In this document: positions 55,873 to 64,000 of the stretch, piece by piece
Layout: each line of letters begins with the position of its first letter
Position numbering within the stretch: position 1 is the stretch's first letter
Source: Williamsia maris
GTDB taxonomy: Bacteria > Actinomycetota > Actinomycetes > Mycobacteriales > Mycobacteriaceae
Direction of reading: 5' to 3'
DNA: 64,000 bases
Assembly (NCBI RefSeq): GCF_024171815.1
Contig: NZ_JAMTCJ010000001.1
Coordinates: 1,116,001 to 1,180,000, forward strand
The notes under the pieces: model-generated
What the model was told of the DNA's origin: nothing
What the model saw: only the letters and a program-made list of their open reading frames with translations
Database searches by the model: none
Program-made: the position numbers and the translations under genes

Positions 55873-57963
55873 GTGACCGACATCCACTCCGATCCCGCGG
55901 ATCGCACCGCTGCCGACTCAGCCGCCGACGACCCGTACCTCTGGCTCGAAGACGTCTCCGGGGAGCGATCCCTGGACTGGGTCCGCGCGCACAACGCGCC
56001 GACGGTGGCCGCGCTCACCTCGGGCGACCGGTTCGCCGAGCTCCAGGCCTCCGCCCAGGAGGTCCTCGACACCGACGAGCGGATCCCCTATGCGCGCCGT
56101 CGCGGCGCATACCTCTACAACTTCTGGCGCGACGCCACCAACACCCGCGGACTCTGGCGTCGGACGGATCTGGAGTCCTATCGCACCGAGGTCCCCGTGT
56201 GGGACGTCCTCGTCGACCTCGACCAGCTCGCCGAGTCCGAGGACGAGAACTGGGTGTGGCAGAGCGCGTCGGTCCTGCGACCCGACTACGACCGCGCCCT
56301 GATCTCGCTGTCCCGCGGCGGCGCGGACGCCGCGGTGGTCCGTGAGTTCGACCTCGTCACGCGAACATGGGTCGACGCCGAATCCAACGGTTTCGCATTG
56401 TCGGAGAACAAGTCCGACGTCAGCTGGATCGACCGCGACACCGTGTTCGTCGGGACCGACTTCGGCGTCCACACCGACGGCCTGGCCTCGCTGACCGATT
56501 CGGGATACCCGCGGGTGGTCAAACGGTGGACCCGTGGAACCCCGTTGGAGGCGGCCGAGACGGTCTTCGCCGGAGACGTCGCCGACGTCGCGGTCCAGGT
56601 GGGTCACGATCACACGCCCGGCTTCGAACGCGACTTCCTGGTGCGCGCCACCGACTTCTTCCACCAGGAGATGGTCGAACTGCGTCCCGACGGCGAGGTC
56701 GAGATCCCGGTCCCGACCGACGCGCACACCATGATCCGATGCGAGTGGTTGTTCGTCCTGACCCGGTCGGACTGGGAGCACGGCGGCGTCACCCACCCGA
56801 CGGGCACCCTGGTCGTCTTCGACTACGACGACTTCGTCGGCAGCGGCGACGCGCCCGGCGAGGTCCTGTTCCGCCCCGACGAGCACACCAGCCTGCAGGA
56901 CGTGCAGTTCACCCGGTCGCACCTCGTGCTGGTCACGTTGCGCGACGTGCAGACCCACGTGCACCTGCGCGACATCGGCGACGGGTGGACCGAGTCGACC
57001 ATCGCAGGCCTGCCCGAGTTGGCGACGATCTCCGTCCTCGACACCGACCCGGATGTGAGCGACGAGATCTTCCTGTCGGCCAGCAGCTTCACCACCCCGC
57101 CGAGCCTGCTGCACGGTACGACAACCGACGGGGTGTCGGTGCTCAAGCAGACACCGGCCTTCTTCGACGCCGAATCCATCTCGGCCACCCAGTTTTTCGT
57201 CTCCTCCGACGACGGCACCCCGATCCCCTACTTCGTCGTCAAGCGCGACGACGTCAGCACCGGCCCCACCCTGCTCTACGGGTACGGCGGCTTCGAGAAC
57301 TCGATGACCCCCGGCTACTCAGCCATCTCCGCCCGTAGCTGGATCACCCGCGGTGGGATCTACGTGATCGCGAACATCCGCGGCGGCGGCGAGTACGGCC
57401 CGTCCTGGCACACCCAGGCGATCAAGGCCGGCCGACACCTCGTGTACGAGGACTTCGCCTCGGTGGCCAGGGATCTCGTCGCGCGCGGACTGACGACGCC
57501 CGCACAGCTCGCCGCGCAGGGCGGGTCGAACGGCGGTCTGCTGATGGGCGTCATGGCGACCTCGTACCCGGAGTTGTTTGGTGCGTTGGTCTGCCAGGTC
57601 CCGCTGCTCGACATGCGTAGGTACCACCTGTTGCTCGCCGGCGCGTCGTGGGTCGCCGAGTACGGGAACCCCGACGACCCGGCCGAATGGGAGTTCATCT
57701 CGGCGTACTCGCCCTACCAACGCGTGCGACGGGAGGCGACCTACCCCGCCCTGCTGGTGACGACGTCCACGCGCGACGACCGCGTCCACCCCGGACACGC
57801 CCGCAAGTTCACCGCCCGACTCGAGGAGTACGGGCACACCGTGTCGTACTACGAGAACATCGAGGGTGGCCACGGCGGCGCGGCCGACAACAAGCAGGCC
57901 GCGTTCAAATCGGCACTCGCGTACGAGTTCCTGTGGCAGACCGTGGGCGGAGCGAACGCCTGA
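55873..57963 (+). CDS. S9 prolyl oligopeptidase-family peptidase (PtrB-like, Rv0457c-like)
   Basis: A 696-residue peptidase: N-terminal beta-propeller (about 70-400) that filters substrates by size, and a C-terminal alpha/beta hydrolase. The catalytic serine is in QGGSNGGLLMG (about 554), the aspartate in STRDDRVHPGHARKF (about 636) and the histidine in IEGGHGGAAD (about 666). It cleaves short peptides in the cytoplasm. DPYLWLEDVSGERSLDWVRAHN at the N-terminus is the family opening. GAGAAT six bases before the GTG indicates a leaderless start. Confidence 0.92.
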   Translation: MTDIHSDPADRTAADSAADDPYLWLEDVSGERSLDWVRAHNAPTVAALTSGDRFAELQASAQEVLDTDERIPYARRRGAYLYNFWRDATNTRGLWRRTDLESYRTEVPVWDVLVDLDQLAESEDENWVWQSASVLRPDYDRALISLSRGGADAAVVREFDLVTRTWVDAESNGFALSENKSDVSWIDRDTVFVGTDFGVHTDGLASLTDSGYPRVVKRWTRGTPLEAAETVFAGDVADVAVQVGHDHTPGFERDFLVRATDFFHQEMVELRPDGEVEIPVPTDAHTMIRCEWLFVLTRSDWEHGGVTHPTGTLVVFDYDDFVGSGDAPGEVLFRPDEHTSLQDVQFTRSHLVLVTLRDVQTHVHLRDIGDGWTESTIAGLPELATISVLDTDPDVSDEIFLSASSFTTPPSLLHGTTTDGVSVLKQTPAFFDAESISATQFFVSSDDGTPIPYFVVKRDDVSTGPTLLYGYGGFENSMTPGYSAISARSWITRGGIYVIANIRGGGEYGPSWHTQAIKAGRHLVYEDFASVARDLVARGLTTPAQLAAQGGSNGGLLMGVMATSYPELFGALVCQVPLLDMRRYHLLLAGASWVAEYGNPDDPAEWEFISAYSPYQRVRREATYPALLVTTSTRDDRVHPGHARKFTARLEEYGHTVSYYENIEGGHGGAADNKQAAFKSALAYEFLWQTVGGANA

Positions 57964-57973
57964 CCGAGGCGGG

Positions 57974-58807
57974 TCAGCGCGCCTGACGACGCTCGAAGAT
58001 CAGCGACACCAGGATCCCGAGCGCCACGGCCACGACCCCCGCGCCACCGACGACCAACGCGGTGGTGTGGAAGTCGGCCACGGCCTTGTCGATGATCAGT
58101 TCGGCGACCCGACGCGGTGAGTTCTCGGCGCCGGCGACCTCATCCCGGGCACGGCTGCGCATCAGCGCCCCGAGCAACCAGCTGACCGCGGCAGCGGCCA
58201 CCACACCGACACCCAGGGCGGCCAGGGTGAAGCCGCGACGACGGGCGATCACGAGCGCGAGGAGCGCGGCGATCGCGGCTACCGCAGCCGCCCCGAACCC
58301 GACCTGTGTGATGCGGTCGCCGATGGCGCGATAACGACCGGCCTCCAGGCCGCTGCGCTGCGACTCGCTCAGCGCCACCTCGATCTGCCCGTCGACCCGG
58401 ACGCCGGAGAGTCCGTACCCCTTGAGGACACGGTTGACCATCGGCGTCAGGTTGAGCTCCATGATGCCGTTGCGCTGCGCCTCGGTGGTCGGTTCGGTGA
58501 ACAACCAATCATGTTGCTGGCCCAGGACATCGGCGAAGTCGGCCGGGAACTGATCGCTGCGGGTGTAGGCGCGCGTCGCCGGCTCGACGATCGACGACGG
58601 GACCACCCCCGACGCCTGGTCGGAGATCTGCACCGCGAGTTCGTCGGCGATCAGGTCCTGGATGGCACGGTCGGTGGCCATGGGTTCGACGAACGACGTG
58701 AAGCCGGCCGGATCGACCACCCGATAGTGCGCCCACAGCGACGGCACCGCGCAGACCACTGCGATCGTCGCGATCAGGGTGAGCAGGCCCGCGCCGAGAG
58801 TTCGCAC
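57974..58807 (-). CDS. Membrane protein with large extracytoplasmic loop, unknown
   Basis: A 277-residue protein: a first TM (about 5-24), an extracytoplasmic stretch to about 165 rich in D, Q and E, then TM helices at about 170-188, 193-214 and 246-268. The arrangement suggests an envelope protein of actinobacteria; I do not recognise the family. The GTG start has TAGCCT six bases upstream. It converges on the S9 peptidase gene, with ten bases between stops. Confidence 0.72.
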   Translation of the reverse strand: MRTLGAGLLTLIATIAVVCAVPSLWAHYRVVDPAGFTSFVEPMATDRAIQDLIADELAVQISDQASGVVPSSIVEPATRAYTRSDQFPADFADVLGQQHDWLFTEPTTEAQRNGIMELNLTPMVNRVLKGYGLSGVRVDGQIEVALSESQRSGLEAGRYRAIGDRITQVGFGAAAVAAIAALLALVIARRRGFTLAALGVGVVAAAAVSWLLGALMRSRARDEVAGAENSPRRVAELIIDKAVADFHTTALVVGGAGVVAVALGILVSLIFERRQAR

Positions 58808-58872
58808 CCGTTCAGGCTACCGATGCGGTCGGTCCGGGTTCGCCTCCCGGTGTTGACGGTAGCGTCGGAGCC

Positions 58873-59391
58873 GTGATCGTCTGGATCAACGGCACCCACG
58901 GCGCAGGCAAGACGACGACCGGCGCCGTCTTGTCGACGTTGATACCGAACTCTCGGGTGCTCGATGCCGAGAAGGTGGGCGTGACCCTGATGGACATCAC
59001 ACCCGGGCTACCCGCGACAGACAACTTCCAACACTGGCCCCCGTGGCGATCGCTGGTGGTGGAGACCGCGCATCACGTGCTCGCGTATACGGGTGGTGTC
59101 CTGATCATGTCCATGACGATTCTTGTTCAGCAGTACTGGAACGAGATCAGCACGGGTATCACCGACCACGGGATCCCGTTGCGCCATTTCGTGCTCCATG
59201 CCGACCCCGGAACACTGCGCGGACGAATCATGAGCGACACCGCGATGGGCCCCTCGTCGTTCCGTCTGCGGTACCTCGATGCCTACGCAGATGCAGCCGA
59301 GACGTGGCTCCACGACGCTGCCGAGGTGATCGACACCTCCCACCGAGATCCTCGGAGCGTCGCTCGCGGCATCGCGGACGCCGTGTCCTAG
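58873..59391 (+). CDS. TmrB-like P-loop ATPase/kinase
   Basis: A 172-residue protein with Walker A INGTHGAGKTTTG (about 5-17) and the small-kinase layout of TmrB (tunicamycin resistance) and related predicted nucleotide or antibiotic kinases, including LRGRIMSD near residue 117. It may phosphorylate a small molecule; there is no evidence for a particular one. The GTG start is seven bases behind TAGCGT. Divergent from the preceding membrane gene with 65 bases between. Confidence 0.78.
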   Translation: MIVWINGTHGAGKTTTGAVLSTLIPNSRVLDAEKVGVTLMDITPGLPATDNFQHWPPWRSLVVETAHHVLAYTGGVLIMSMTILVQQYWNEISTGITDHGIPLRHFVLHADPGTLRGRIMSDTAMGPSSFRLRYLDAYADAAETWLHDAAEVIDTSHRDPRSVARGIADAVS

Positions 59392-59487
59392 GACGTGACG
59401 GGCCGACTCCGCGGCCATCGGTCGAGTTGTCCACAACCTGGTTTCAGAGACTGTCGGGTGTCAGACCCCCGCATTAGAATCGAACAC

Positions 59488-61137
59488 ATGATCGAAGGGG
59501 GCTGGTCCGGGGTACCGGCGGCGACGGTCGGATTGCTCGCCGAGCCGATCGGTGCGCCGGTCAACGACCTCCTGCTGGACATGAAACACGCGGCGGCGGG
59601 TCTGTCGTATCTCGAGTGGGTGCGGTTCCACCGGGCCGCGGAGTTGTACACGCAGTTGGTGGCGCCGGACGAGGCGAACGACAAGCGACGGCTGGATGCG
59701 TTGTCGCGGTGCGCGACCCGGATCGCGGTCGTACACGCCATCCCGCAGGCCACTGCGGAACGTCTGCTGGACACCTCGGTCGCGCTCCGCGACCGGTTGC
59801 CGACCGTGAGTGACTGCCTACGGGACGGACTGATCACGGCCCGACAGGTCACGACGATCGTCGAACGCACCGATCTCGTCCTCGACCCGGACCTGCAGTC
59901 GTCGGTCGATGCGGACATCGCGGCCACACTGCGCCGAGGCGGGTCATGGTCGACGCCCCGGATGCGCGACATGATCGACCGCATCGTGTTCCGAGTGGAC
60001 CCGGCCGCCGTCCGAGCCCGACGAGCACGGGCCCGCGACGCGCGGGGGTACTGGTTCGAACGCGGCGAGGACGGGATGGCGACCGTCACCTCGTCGATGA
60101 CGGCCGAGAACGCGATCGCCCTCACGCGGCGGATCGCGCTGCTGGCCTCGTGCGTGTGCCGCAACGACCCGCGGACGAAGCAGGCCCGGGGCAGCGACGC
60201 CCTGTTCTGCCTCGCGATGGGCGTCGCCTGGGAATGCCAGTGTGGCGGCACGGACTGCGATGCACCCACCGTGCCCGAGCCGAGCGCGCCCGCATCGAGG
60301 GACGTGCCGGGCGCGTCGGGGACGACCACCGTCATCCACGTCCTGTGTGACCTCGAGACCGCGGCCGGCGACGGCGAGCACCCCGGGTTCATCGACGGCT
60401 ACGGCGTCGTCTCCGCTGACCATGTGCGGGACATGATGTCGGAGCCCGGGACCAAGATCCGGCCGATCGGCGCCGACGACGCACCCTTCCCGTCGACTCG
60501 ACCCAGCGATCCGTACCGTCCGTCGACCGCCCTGGACACCGTCATCCGCGCTCGTGGTCTGTACTGCGACATCCCCGGCTGCAACCAGCCGGCGTGGCGC
60601 TGCGACCTCGACCACACCGACGAGTACGACCACGAGAACCCGGAGCGCGGTGGCCAGACCACTCCGGCCGGACTGGGCCCCAAGTGCCGGTTCCACCACA
60701 ACATGAAGACGTTCAGCGACTTCCTCGACACCCTGGTCATCGGCGATGACGGTCGCGCGGAGACCAGCATCATCACCCCCGAGGGGCTGATCGTGCCCGG
60801 GCCGGCGTTCACCGGCGACGACCTGTTCCCGTCGCTGCGCGACATCCGATTCGAACAACCCACCCACGCTCCGCCGCCCACGGAAGACGAACCGGATCGC
60901 GAACCCACCAGACGCCGAGCCCGCCTGGAGGAGAAGCACGCCCGCCGACGGAACGCACGCGTCACCAACCAGCAGGCGATCGAGGACGCGGCGGCGGCGG
61001 CCGAGACAGCCGCAGCCGAGTTCGAGGCAAAGGTGGCCGACGACCCGTACGGCATCTACGACCTCGGACGGGTCGCCTCGTCCGAGACCCGCCCCGCCGA
61101 CTACGGGTTCGACGACGACAGCGAACCGCCCTTCTGA
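59488..61137 (+). CDS. DUF222-HNH endonuclease (13E12 repeat family)
   Basis: A 549-residue protein with an N-terminal DUF222 region (about 10-310) and an HNH nuclease motif at about 360-415: two CxxxC-like pairs in LYCDIPGCNQPAWRCDLDHTDEY and KCRFHHNMKTF, with the central LDHT and final H-H. This is the family often present in many copies (REP13E12) in mycobacteria and Gordonia; its role in the cell is poorly known. The frame opens 31 codons earlier, but the ATG at 59488 has TAGAAT seven bases upstream and matches usual starts. The C-terminus is charged and helical. Confidence 0.88.
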   Translation: MIEGGWSGVPAATVGLLAEPIGAPVNDLLLDMKHAAAGLSYLEWVRFHRAAELYTQLVAPDEANDKRRLDALSRCATRIAVVHAIPQATAERLLDTSVALRDRLPTVSDCLRDGLITARQVTTIVERTDLVLDPDLQSSVDADIAATLRRGGSWSTPRMRDMIDRIVFRVDPAAVRARRARARDARGYWFERGEDGMATVTSSMTAENAIALTRRIALLASCVCRNDPRTKQARGSDALFCLAMGVAWECQCGGTDCDAPTVPEPSAPASRDVPGASGTTTVIHVLCDLETAAGDGEHPGFIDGYGVVSADHVRDMMSEPGTKIRPIGADDAPFPSTRPSDPYRPSTALDTVIRARGLYCDIPGCNQPAWRCDLDHTDEYDHENPERGGQTTPAGLGPKCRFHHNMKTFSDFLDTLVIGDDGRAETSIITPEGLIVPGPAFTGDDLFPSLRDIRFEQPTHAPPPTEDEPDREPTRRRARLEEKHARRRNARVTNQQAIEDAAAAAETAAAEFEAKVADDPYGIYDLGRVASSETRPADYGFDDDSEPPF

Positions 61138-61162
61138 GCGGTAAGCGGAAGCCGAGCGGGCG

Positions 61163-62122
61163 TTATTCGCCGATGAGGCTCTTCGCGCGTCCGACGATCA
61201 GCGGATCCGGGGTGGCGACGATGGATTCGTCCTTGCCGTCGTAGGCGAACAGGCTCAGGACATGACGCATCGCGTTGACGCGTGCACGCTTCTTGTCGTT
61301 GCTCTTCACCACCGTCCACGGGGCGAAATCGGTGTCGGTGTGGGAGAACATCTCCTCTTTGGCGGCCGTGTACTTGTCCCACTTGTCCAGGGACGCCAAG
61401 TCCATCGGCGACAACTTCCACTGCCGCACCGGATCGACCTGACGGATTGCAAAGCGGGTGCGCTGCTCCAACGCGGTCACCGAGAACCAGAACTTCACCA
61501 GGTGGATGCCGTCGTCGATCAGCATCTTCTCGAAGAGCGGGACCTGCCGGACGAAACGCTCGTGCTCGGCGTCGGTGCAGAACCCCATCACCCGCTCGAC
61601 GCCGGTGCGGTTGTACCAGGACCGGTCGAGCAGGACGAGTTCCCCCGCGGCGGGCAGGTGCTTGACGTAGCGCTGGAAGTACCACTGGGTGGACTCCCGC
61701 TCGGACGGCTTCTCCAGGGCGACGACCCGCGCACCACGCGGGTTGAGGTGCTCCATGAACCGTTTGATCGTGCCGCCCTTGCCCGCGGCGTCGCGCCCCT
61801 CGAACAACAGGACAACCCGCGCGCCGGTCTCCTTCGTCCAGTTCTGCAGCTTGAGCAGCTCGATCTGCAGGAGCCGCTTCTCCATCTCGTAGTCGGCGCG
61901 CGACATGCGCTCGTCGTACGGATAGTCCTCGCGCCACGTGTCGACCACCGCATGGTCGGACTTCAGGATCAGCCGCGGATCGTCGTCGTCGGTGTCGTCG
62001 ACGGAGAAACCCGACGTGTCCGCGAGGTCGACGATGTCGGCGAGCTGCTCGCGACCGATCGACGTGCTGAGATCGACGATGTCGGTGACGGGCGCCAGGT
62101 AATGATCCTTGAGTTCACTCAC
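61163..62122 (-). CDS. ppk2: Polyphosphate kinase 2 (class I)
   Basis: A 319-residue PPK2 of the short, single-domain class I. Walker A is FEGRDAAGKGG (about 108-118), Walker B region LLDRSWYNRTGVERVMGF, and lid residues in QRTRFAIRQVDPVRQWKLSPMD. It converts GDP/ADP and polyphosphate to GTP/ATP or the reverse. A first 95-residue acidic extension (IVDLADTSGFSVDDTDDDD) precedes the core. The GTG start is six bases behind TAGCGT. This is the second PPK2 in the window and a different subtype from the one at 42209. Confidence 0.92.
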   Translation of the reverse strand: MSELKDHYLAPVTDIVDLSTSIGREQLADIVDLADTSGFSVDDTDDDDPRLILKSDHAVVDTWREDYPYDERMSRADYEMEKRLLQIELLKLQNWTKETGARVVLLFEGRDAAGKGGTIKRFMEHLNPRGARVVALEKPSERESTQWYFQRYVKHLPAAGELVLLDRSWYNRTGVERVMGFCTDAEHERFVRQVPLFEKMLIDDGIHLVKFWFSVTALEQRTRFAIRQVDPVRQWKLSPMDLASLDKWDKYTAAKEEMFSHTDTDFAPWTVVKSNDKKRARVNAMRHVLSLFAYDGKDESIVATPDPLIVGRAKSLIGE

Positions 62123-62202
62123 TGCTACACGCTAGAACGTCGTCGGTACGGACACATGGCCTGCAGGTGAACGAACGGGGCCTCGACTCGGTCGGCAGCG
62201 GG

Positions 62203-62739
62203 TCAGCGCACGTTGGTGAAGTACGTCCGACCGGTGCCGAAGCAGTAGGTGCCCGTGGTGGTGTCGTAGGCCGCGGCCGCACCACCCGAGCAGCGCACGC
62301 CGCCGGCGCCGGAGAACGCGTTGCCGCCGATGCCCGCGACGGCGATCGAGGTGCCGCCGAGGCGTGCCTGCGAGACCGCGATCCCGCCCGGTCCGGTGGT
62401 GACCGAGTAGCTCGTGCCACCGGAATCAGCGCCCGACAGCGCACTGGACTTCGGCGCGGTGTTGTACGAGTTGGCCCGACCGTTGCGCTGCGCCGAGGCG
62501 ACGGCGGTGCCGACACCACTGCGGTCCTCGGCGTGGGCGCGGCTCGGGGTCAGCGCCCGCGCGCCGCAGCCGCCGGTGCCGACCACGCGGTTGACCTGCT
62601 GGCCGTTGACCGCGTCGCACACGAGCGGAGCGGCCGGTGCGCCGCCCGCACCGATCAGGGAGGTGAGGGCCACCGCGGACGAACCGATGAAAGCCACTGC
62701 GACGCCGCGCAGAGCAGACCGACGATCAACACGAAACAT
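62203..62739 (-). CDS. Small secreted protein, unknown
   Basis: A 178-residue protein with an N-terminal signal (RVDRRSALRG, then a hydrophobic stretch to APAAP near residue 38). The mature part is rich in Gly, Ala, Ser and Thr, with four cysteines placed near its ends (LVCDAV, GGCGA, VRCSGG, TYCFG), likely two disulfides. RR in the signal allows Tat export, but the motif is imperfect. GAGGTG lies four bases before the ATG. No family is recognised beyond actinobacterial secreted proteins. Confidence 0.7.
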   Translation of the reverse strand: MFRVDRRSALRGVAVAFIGSSAVALTSLIGAGGAPAAPLVCDAVNGQQVNRVVGTGGCGARALTPSRAHAEDRSGVGTAVASAQRNGRANSYNTAPKSSALSGADSGGTSYSVTTGPGGIAVSQARLGGTSIAVAGIGGNAFSGAGGVRCSGGAAAAYDTTTGTYCFGTGRTYFTNVR

Positions 62740-62888
62740 GGTGCACCTCAAATGATTTTCTCTTCGCAGCGAACAGACAGACAACTATTTCGTCTGCCGA
62801 ATGATCGCTAGCGTACTACCAGCGACTGCGGTTTCGAGCGCGACGCGTGCAACGGTCCGATCACGAACTCCCGAGCCGGGACGCGGCG

Positions 62889-63326
62889 CTACGAACTACG
62901 ACGCTTCGCCTCGGCGATGAGTCCCTTTTTGGCGGTGTCGACCGCCTTCTTCTGGGCCTGCTTGACGATCATCCCGGGGAGCTTGATCTTCAGGTCGGCC
63001 TCGAGCTCGAACGCGACATGCGCACCGCCGTTCTTCTCGGTGACGGTGTACTTGCCCTTCTGCGACGACAGCTGATCGGCCTCCACCAGCTCCCAGGAGC
63101 ACGAGTTGTCGGTCCAGGTGTAGTCGAGCACCTCGTTGTCGGTCAGTCCGGCCATGCTGACGGCGACCTTGACCCGCTTCGGGGAACCGTCGGAATGCGT
63201 CTCGACGATCTCGGCGCTCTTGTGCGGACCCGACCAATCGGGCAACGCCTCCACATCGAGCAAGATCTCCATGATCACCGACGGCGCGACGTCGACATCG
63301 AATTCGGTTTCTCCACTGACAGCCAT
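62889..63326 (-). CDS. SRPBCC-fold (polyketide cyclase/START-like) protein
   Basis: A 145-residue protein of the SRPBCC family, from ETEFDVDVAPSVIMEILLDVEALPDW through a beta-sheet core (EVLDYTWTDNSCSWELVE, VTEKNGGAHVAFELEADLKIK) to a C-terminal helix with KKAVDTAKKGLIAEAKRR. These proteins bind lipids or other small hydrophobic ligands. The mycobacterial paralogues are conserved and uncharacterised. TAACTT six bases before the ATG marks it as leaderless. Confidence 0.8.
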   Translation of the reverse strand: MAVSGETEFDVDVAPSVIMEILLDVEALPDWSGPHKSAEIVETHSDGSPKRVKVAVSMAGLTDNEVLDYTWTDNSCSWELVEADQLSSQKGKYTVTEKNGGAHVAFELEADLKIKLPGMIVKQAQKKAVDTAKKGLIAEAKRRSS

Positions 63327-63364
63327 GCCGCGAAGTTACCCGACGTCACCGGCGCGGGGTGACG

Positions 63365-63445
63365 CTATTCGCGCTCTTCGAGACGCAGCAACCTATTCGC
63401 GCTCTTCGAGACGCAGCAACCTATTCGCGCTCTTCGAGACGCAGC
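63365..63445. repeat. 28-base tandem repeat, 2.9 copies, duplicating a gene's 3' end
   Basis: Units 63365-63392 and 63393-63420 are identical; a third copy, 63421-63445, matches over its first 25 bases and is the tail and stop codon of the gene that ends at 63421. Each unit starts with CTATTC and, on the minus strand, encodes LLRLEERE plus TAG. Confidence 0.9.
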
Positions 63446-64000
63446 GGCCAGGCCTCGTCCGGGATCTCGTGGATCGAGCACGGCCGATCGGCCGCGGTGA
63501 ACCATCCGCGGAAGTGCATGATCTCGCCCAGGGTCACGTTGCGTACCGTCGCGTCGAGCCGGAACCGCTGCGCCTCGTCGTCCCACTCCTCCACGTAGCG
63601 CATCGACGTCGCGAACAGCCCGCGCATGCCCATGCGCAACCCGCGACTGAGCATCCGCATCGGCTCGCTCTCCAGGATCAGCGATCCGCCCGGCCCGACC
63701 CGCGGGGTGAGCGGGATCAGCAGGTCGGGACCGTCGCCGAAGTAGTCGATCAGACCGGTCGACCCGTTCACCAGCAGGGAATGCAGACGCTGCTCGCCGT
63801 TGGAGTACGCGAACCGACGGATGACGGCCAGGCACTCGCGGCCACGCTCGTCGCGATAGCAATAGTTGTCCATGAAGAACGGGACCAGGCGACTCGTCGT
63901 CGTCGGCATGACGTTGCGCTTGCGGAAGAAGCGCAGCACCGGCGGCGTGAGCTTCGACGTGCAGAAGACGGATTCGACCATGCCGCTGGTCATCTGGGCG
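63421..64000 (-). CDS. Conserved hypothetical protein, 5' end cut or at the window edge
   Basis: The frame is open to the right edge; the first in-window ATG is at 63993 (191 residues, or more if the gene continues). The sequence has RFFRKRNVMPTTTSRLVPFFMDNYCYRD at the start, and GTGLIDYFGDG-like and RVGPGGSLILESEPMRML segments in the middle, then a beta-rich region ending in PLRLEERE. A DUF4166-type relative is possible, but I could not confirm it. No signal or TM segment is obvious. Its last codons and stop are tandemly repeated downstream. Confidence 0.7.
   Translation of the reverse strand, partial: AQMTSGMVESVFCTSKLTPPVLRFFRKRNVMPTTTSRLVPFFMDNYCYRDERGRECLAVIRRFAYSNGEQRLHSLLVNGSTGLIDYFGDGPDLLIPLTPRVGPGGSLILESEPMRMLSRGLRMGMRGLFATSMRYVEEWDDEAQRFRLDATVRNVTLGEIMHFRGWFTAADRPCSIHEIPDEAWPLRLEERE

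Noticed and set aside
58873-61137. Mobile element or phage remnant around the HNH protein
   Set aside because: DUF222-HNH proteins are common chromosomal genes in these genera; there are no terminal repeats, transposase or phage genes nearby.
63365-63445. CRISPR array
   Set aside because: The 28-base repeats are directly adjacent with no spacers, and one copy is part of a coding region.

Overview
The window is ordinary chromosome from a high-GC, mycolic-acid-type actinobacterium (order Mycobacteriales). Gordonia is my best guess and a related genus is possible. The evidence is: very high GC; GTG starts and 4-bp ATGA/GTGA overlaps; a PhoP that reads almost like the mycobacterial protein; OtsA; HbhA with a PAKKA lysine tail; RamB beside isocitrate lyase; an LdtMt5-type L,D-transpeptidase next to MurB; and a DUF222-HNH protein. 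From memory, the order from about 23 kb to 58 kb follows M. tuberculosis Rv0484c back to Rv0457c (SDR, Ldt, murB, DUF2505, nitrilase, DUF2993, deoC, DUF2516, hbhA, XRE regulator, DUF445, TetR, fadB2, icl, ramB, AhpD-like, lpd, S9 peptidase). Genes are inserted or missing: no pcaA/umaA-type cyclopropane synthase is seen between the TetR gene and fadB2, which argues against Mycobacterium.

Layout. 0-13.5 kb: truncated LtrA, Tat-exported glycoside hydrolase, FusB-like zinc-finger protein, a translationally coupled GT2-GtrA/GT39 cell-envelope glycosylation pair, HIT hydrolase, PatB-type C-S lyase, the phoP-phoR two-component system, Ogt and an AlkZ-like protein, RidA, then an alpha/beta hydrolase coupled to an FNT-family channel. 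13.6-15.5 kb: LapA-like and CsbD small stress proteins, XdhC, and tRNA-Thr(TGT). 15.5-21.4 kb: threonine exporter thrE back-to-back with the tRNA, a 56-aa conserved protein, otsA, and an OtsB phosphatase fused to a GH15 (trehalase-type) domain. 21.5-34 kb: SMI1/KNR4-like protein, transglutaminase, SDR, L,D-transpeptidase, murB, DUF2505 pair, methyltransferase, nitrilase, DUF2993 protein, iron-sulfur photolyase, MHS transporter, deoC. 34-45.5 kb: alpha/beta hydrolase, MerR regulator and AurF-like diiron oxygenase; DUF2516, hbhA and its XRE regulator; DUF445, TetR, DUF4873, SDR, PPK2, a rhomboid-like protein, a secreted trypsin-like protease, fadB2. 45.6-58 kb: aceA and ramB divergent around a 415-bp control region, AhpD-like, methyltransferase, PucR regulator, GT2, AlkA-like glycosylase, lpd, CtaG, S9 peptidase. 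58-64 kb: membrane protein, TmrB-like ATPase, HNH protein, a second PPK2, two small secreted or SRPBCC proteins, and a truncated gene whose last 25-28 bases are repeated in tandem.

Two patterns stand out. First, at least 28 start codons sit 5-9 bases behind a TANNNT-type -10 element, so much of the window appears to be transcribed as leaderless mRNA; I used this to choose several starts. Second, tRNA-Thr and the threonine exporter appear to share one symmetric TATA element as overlapping divergent promoters. I see no insertion sequence, prophage, CRISPR array, plasmid origin or secondary-metabolite cluster. The only gene-free stretch over 300 bases is the aceA-ramB interval.
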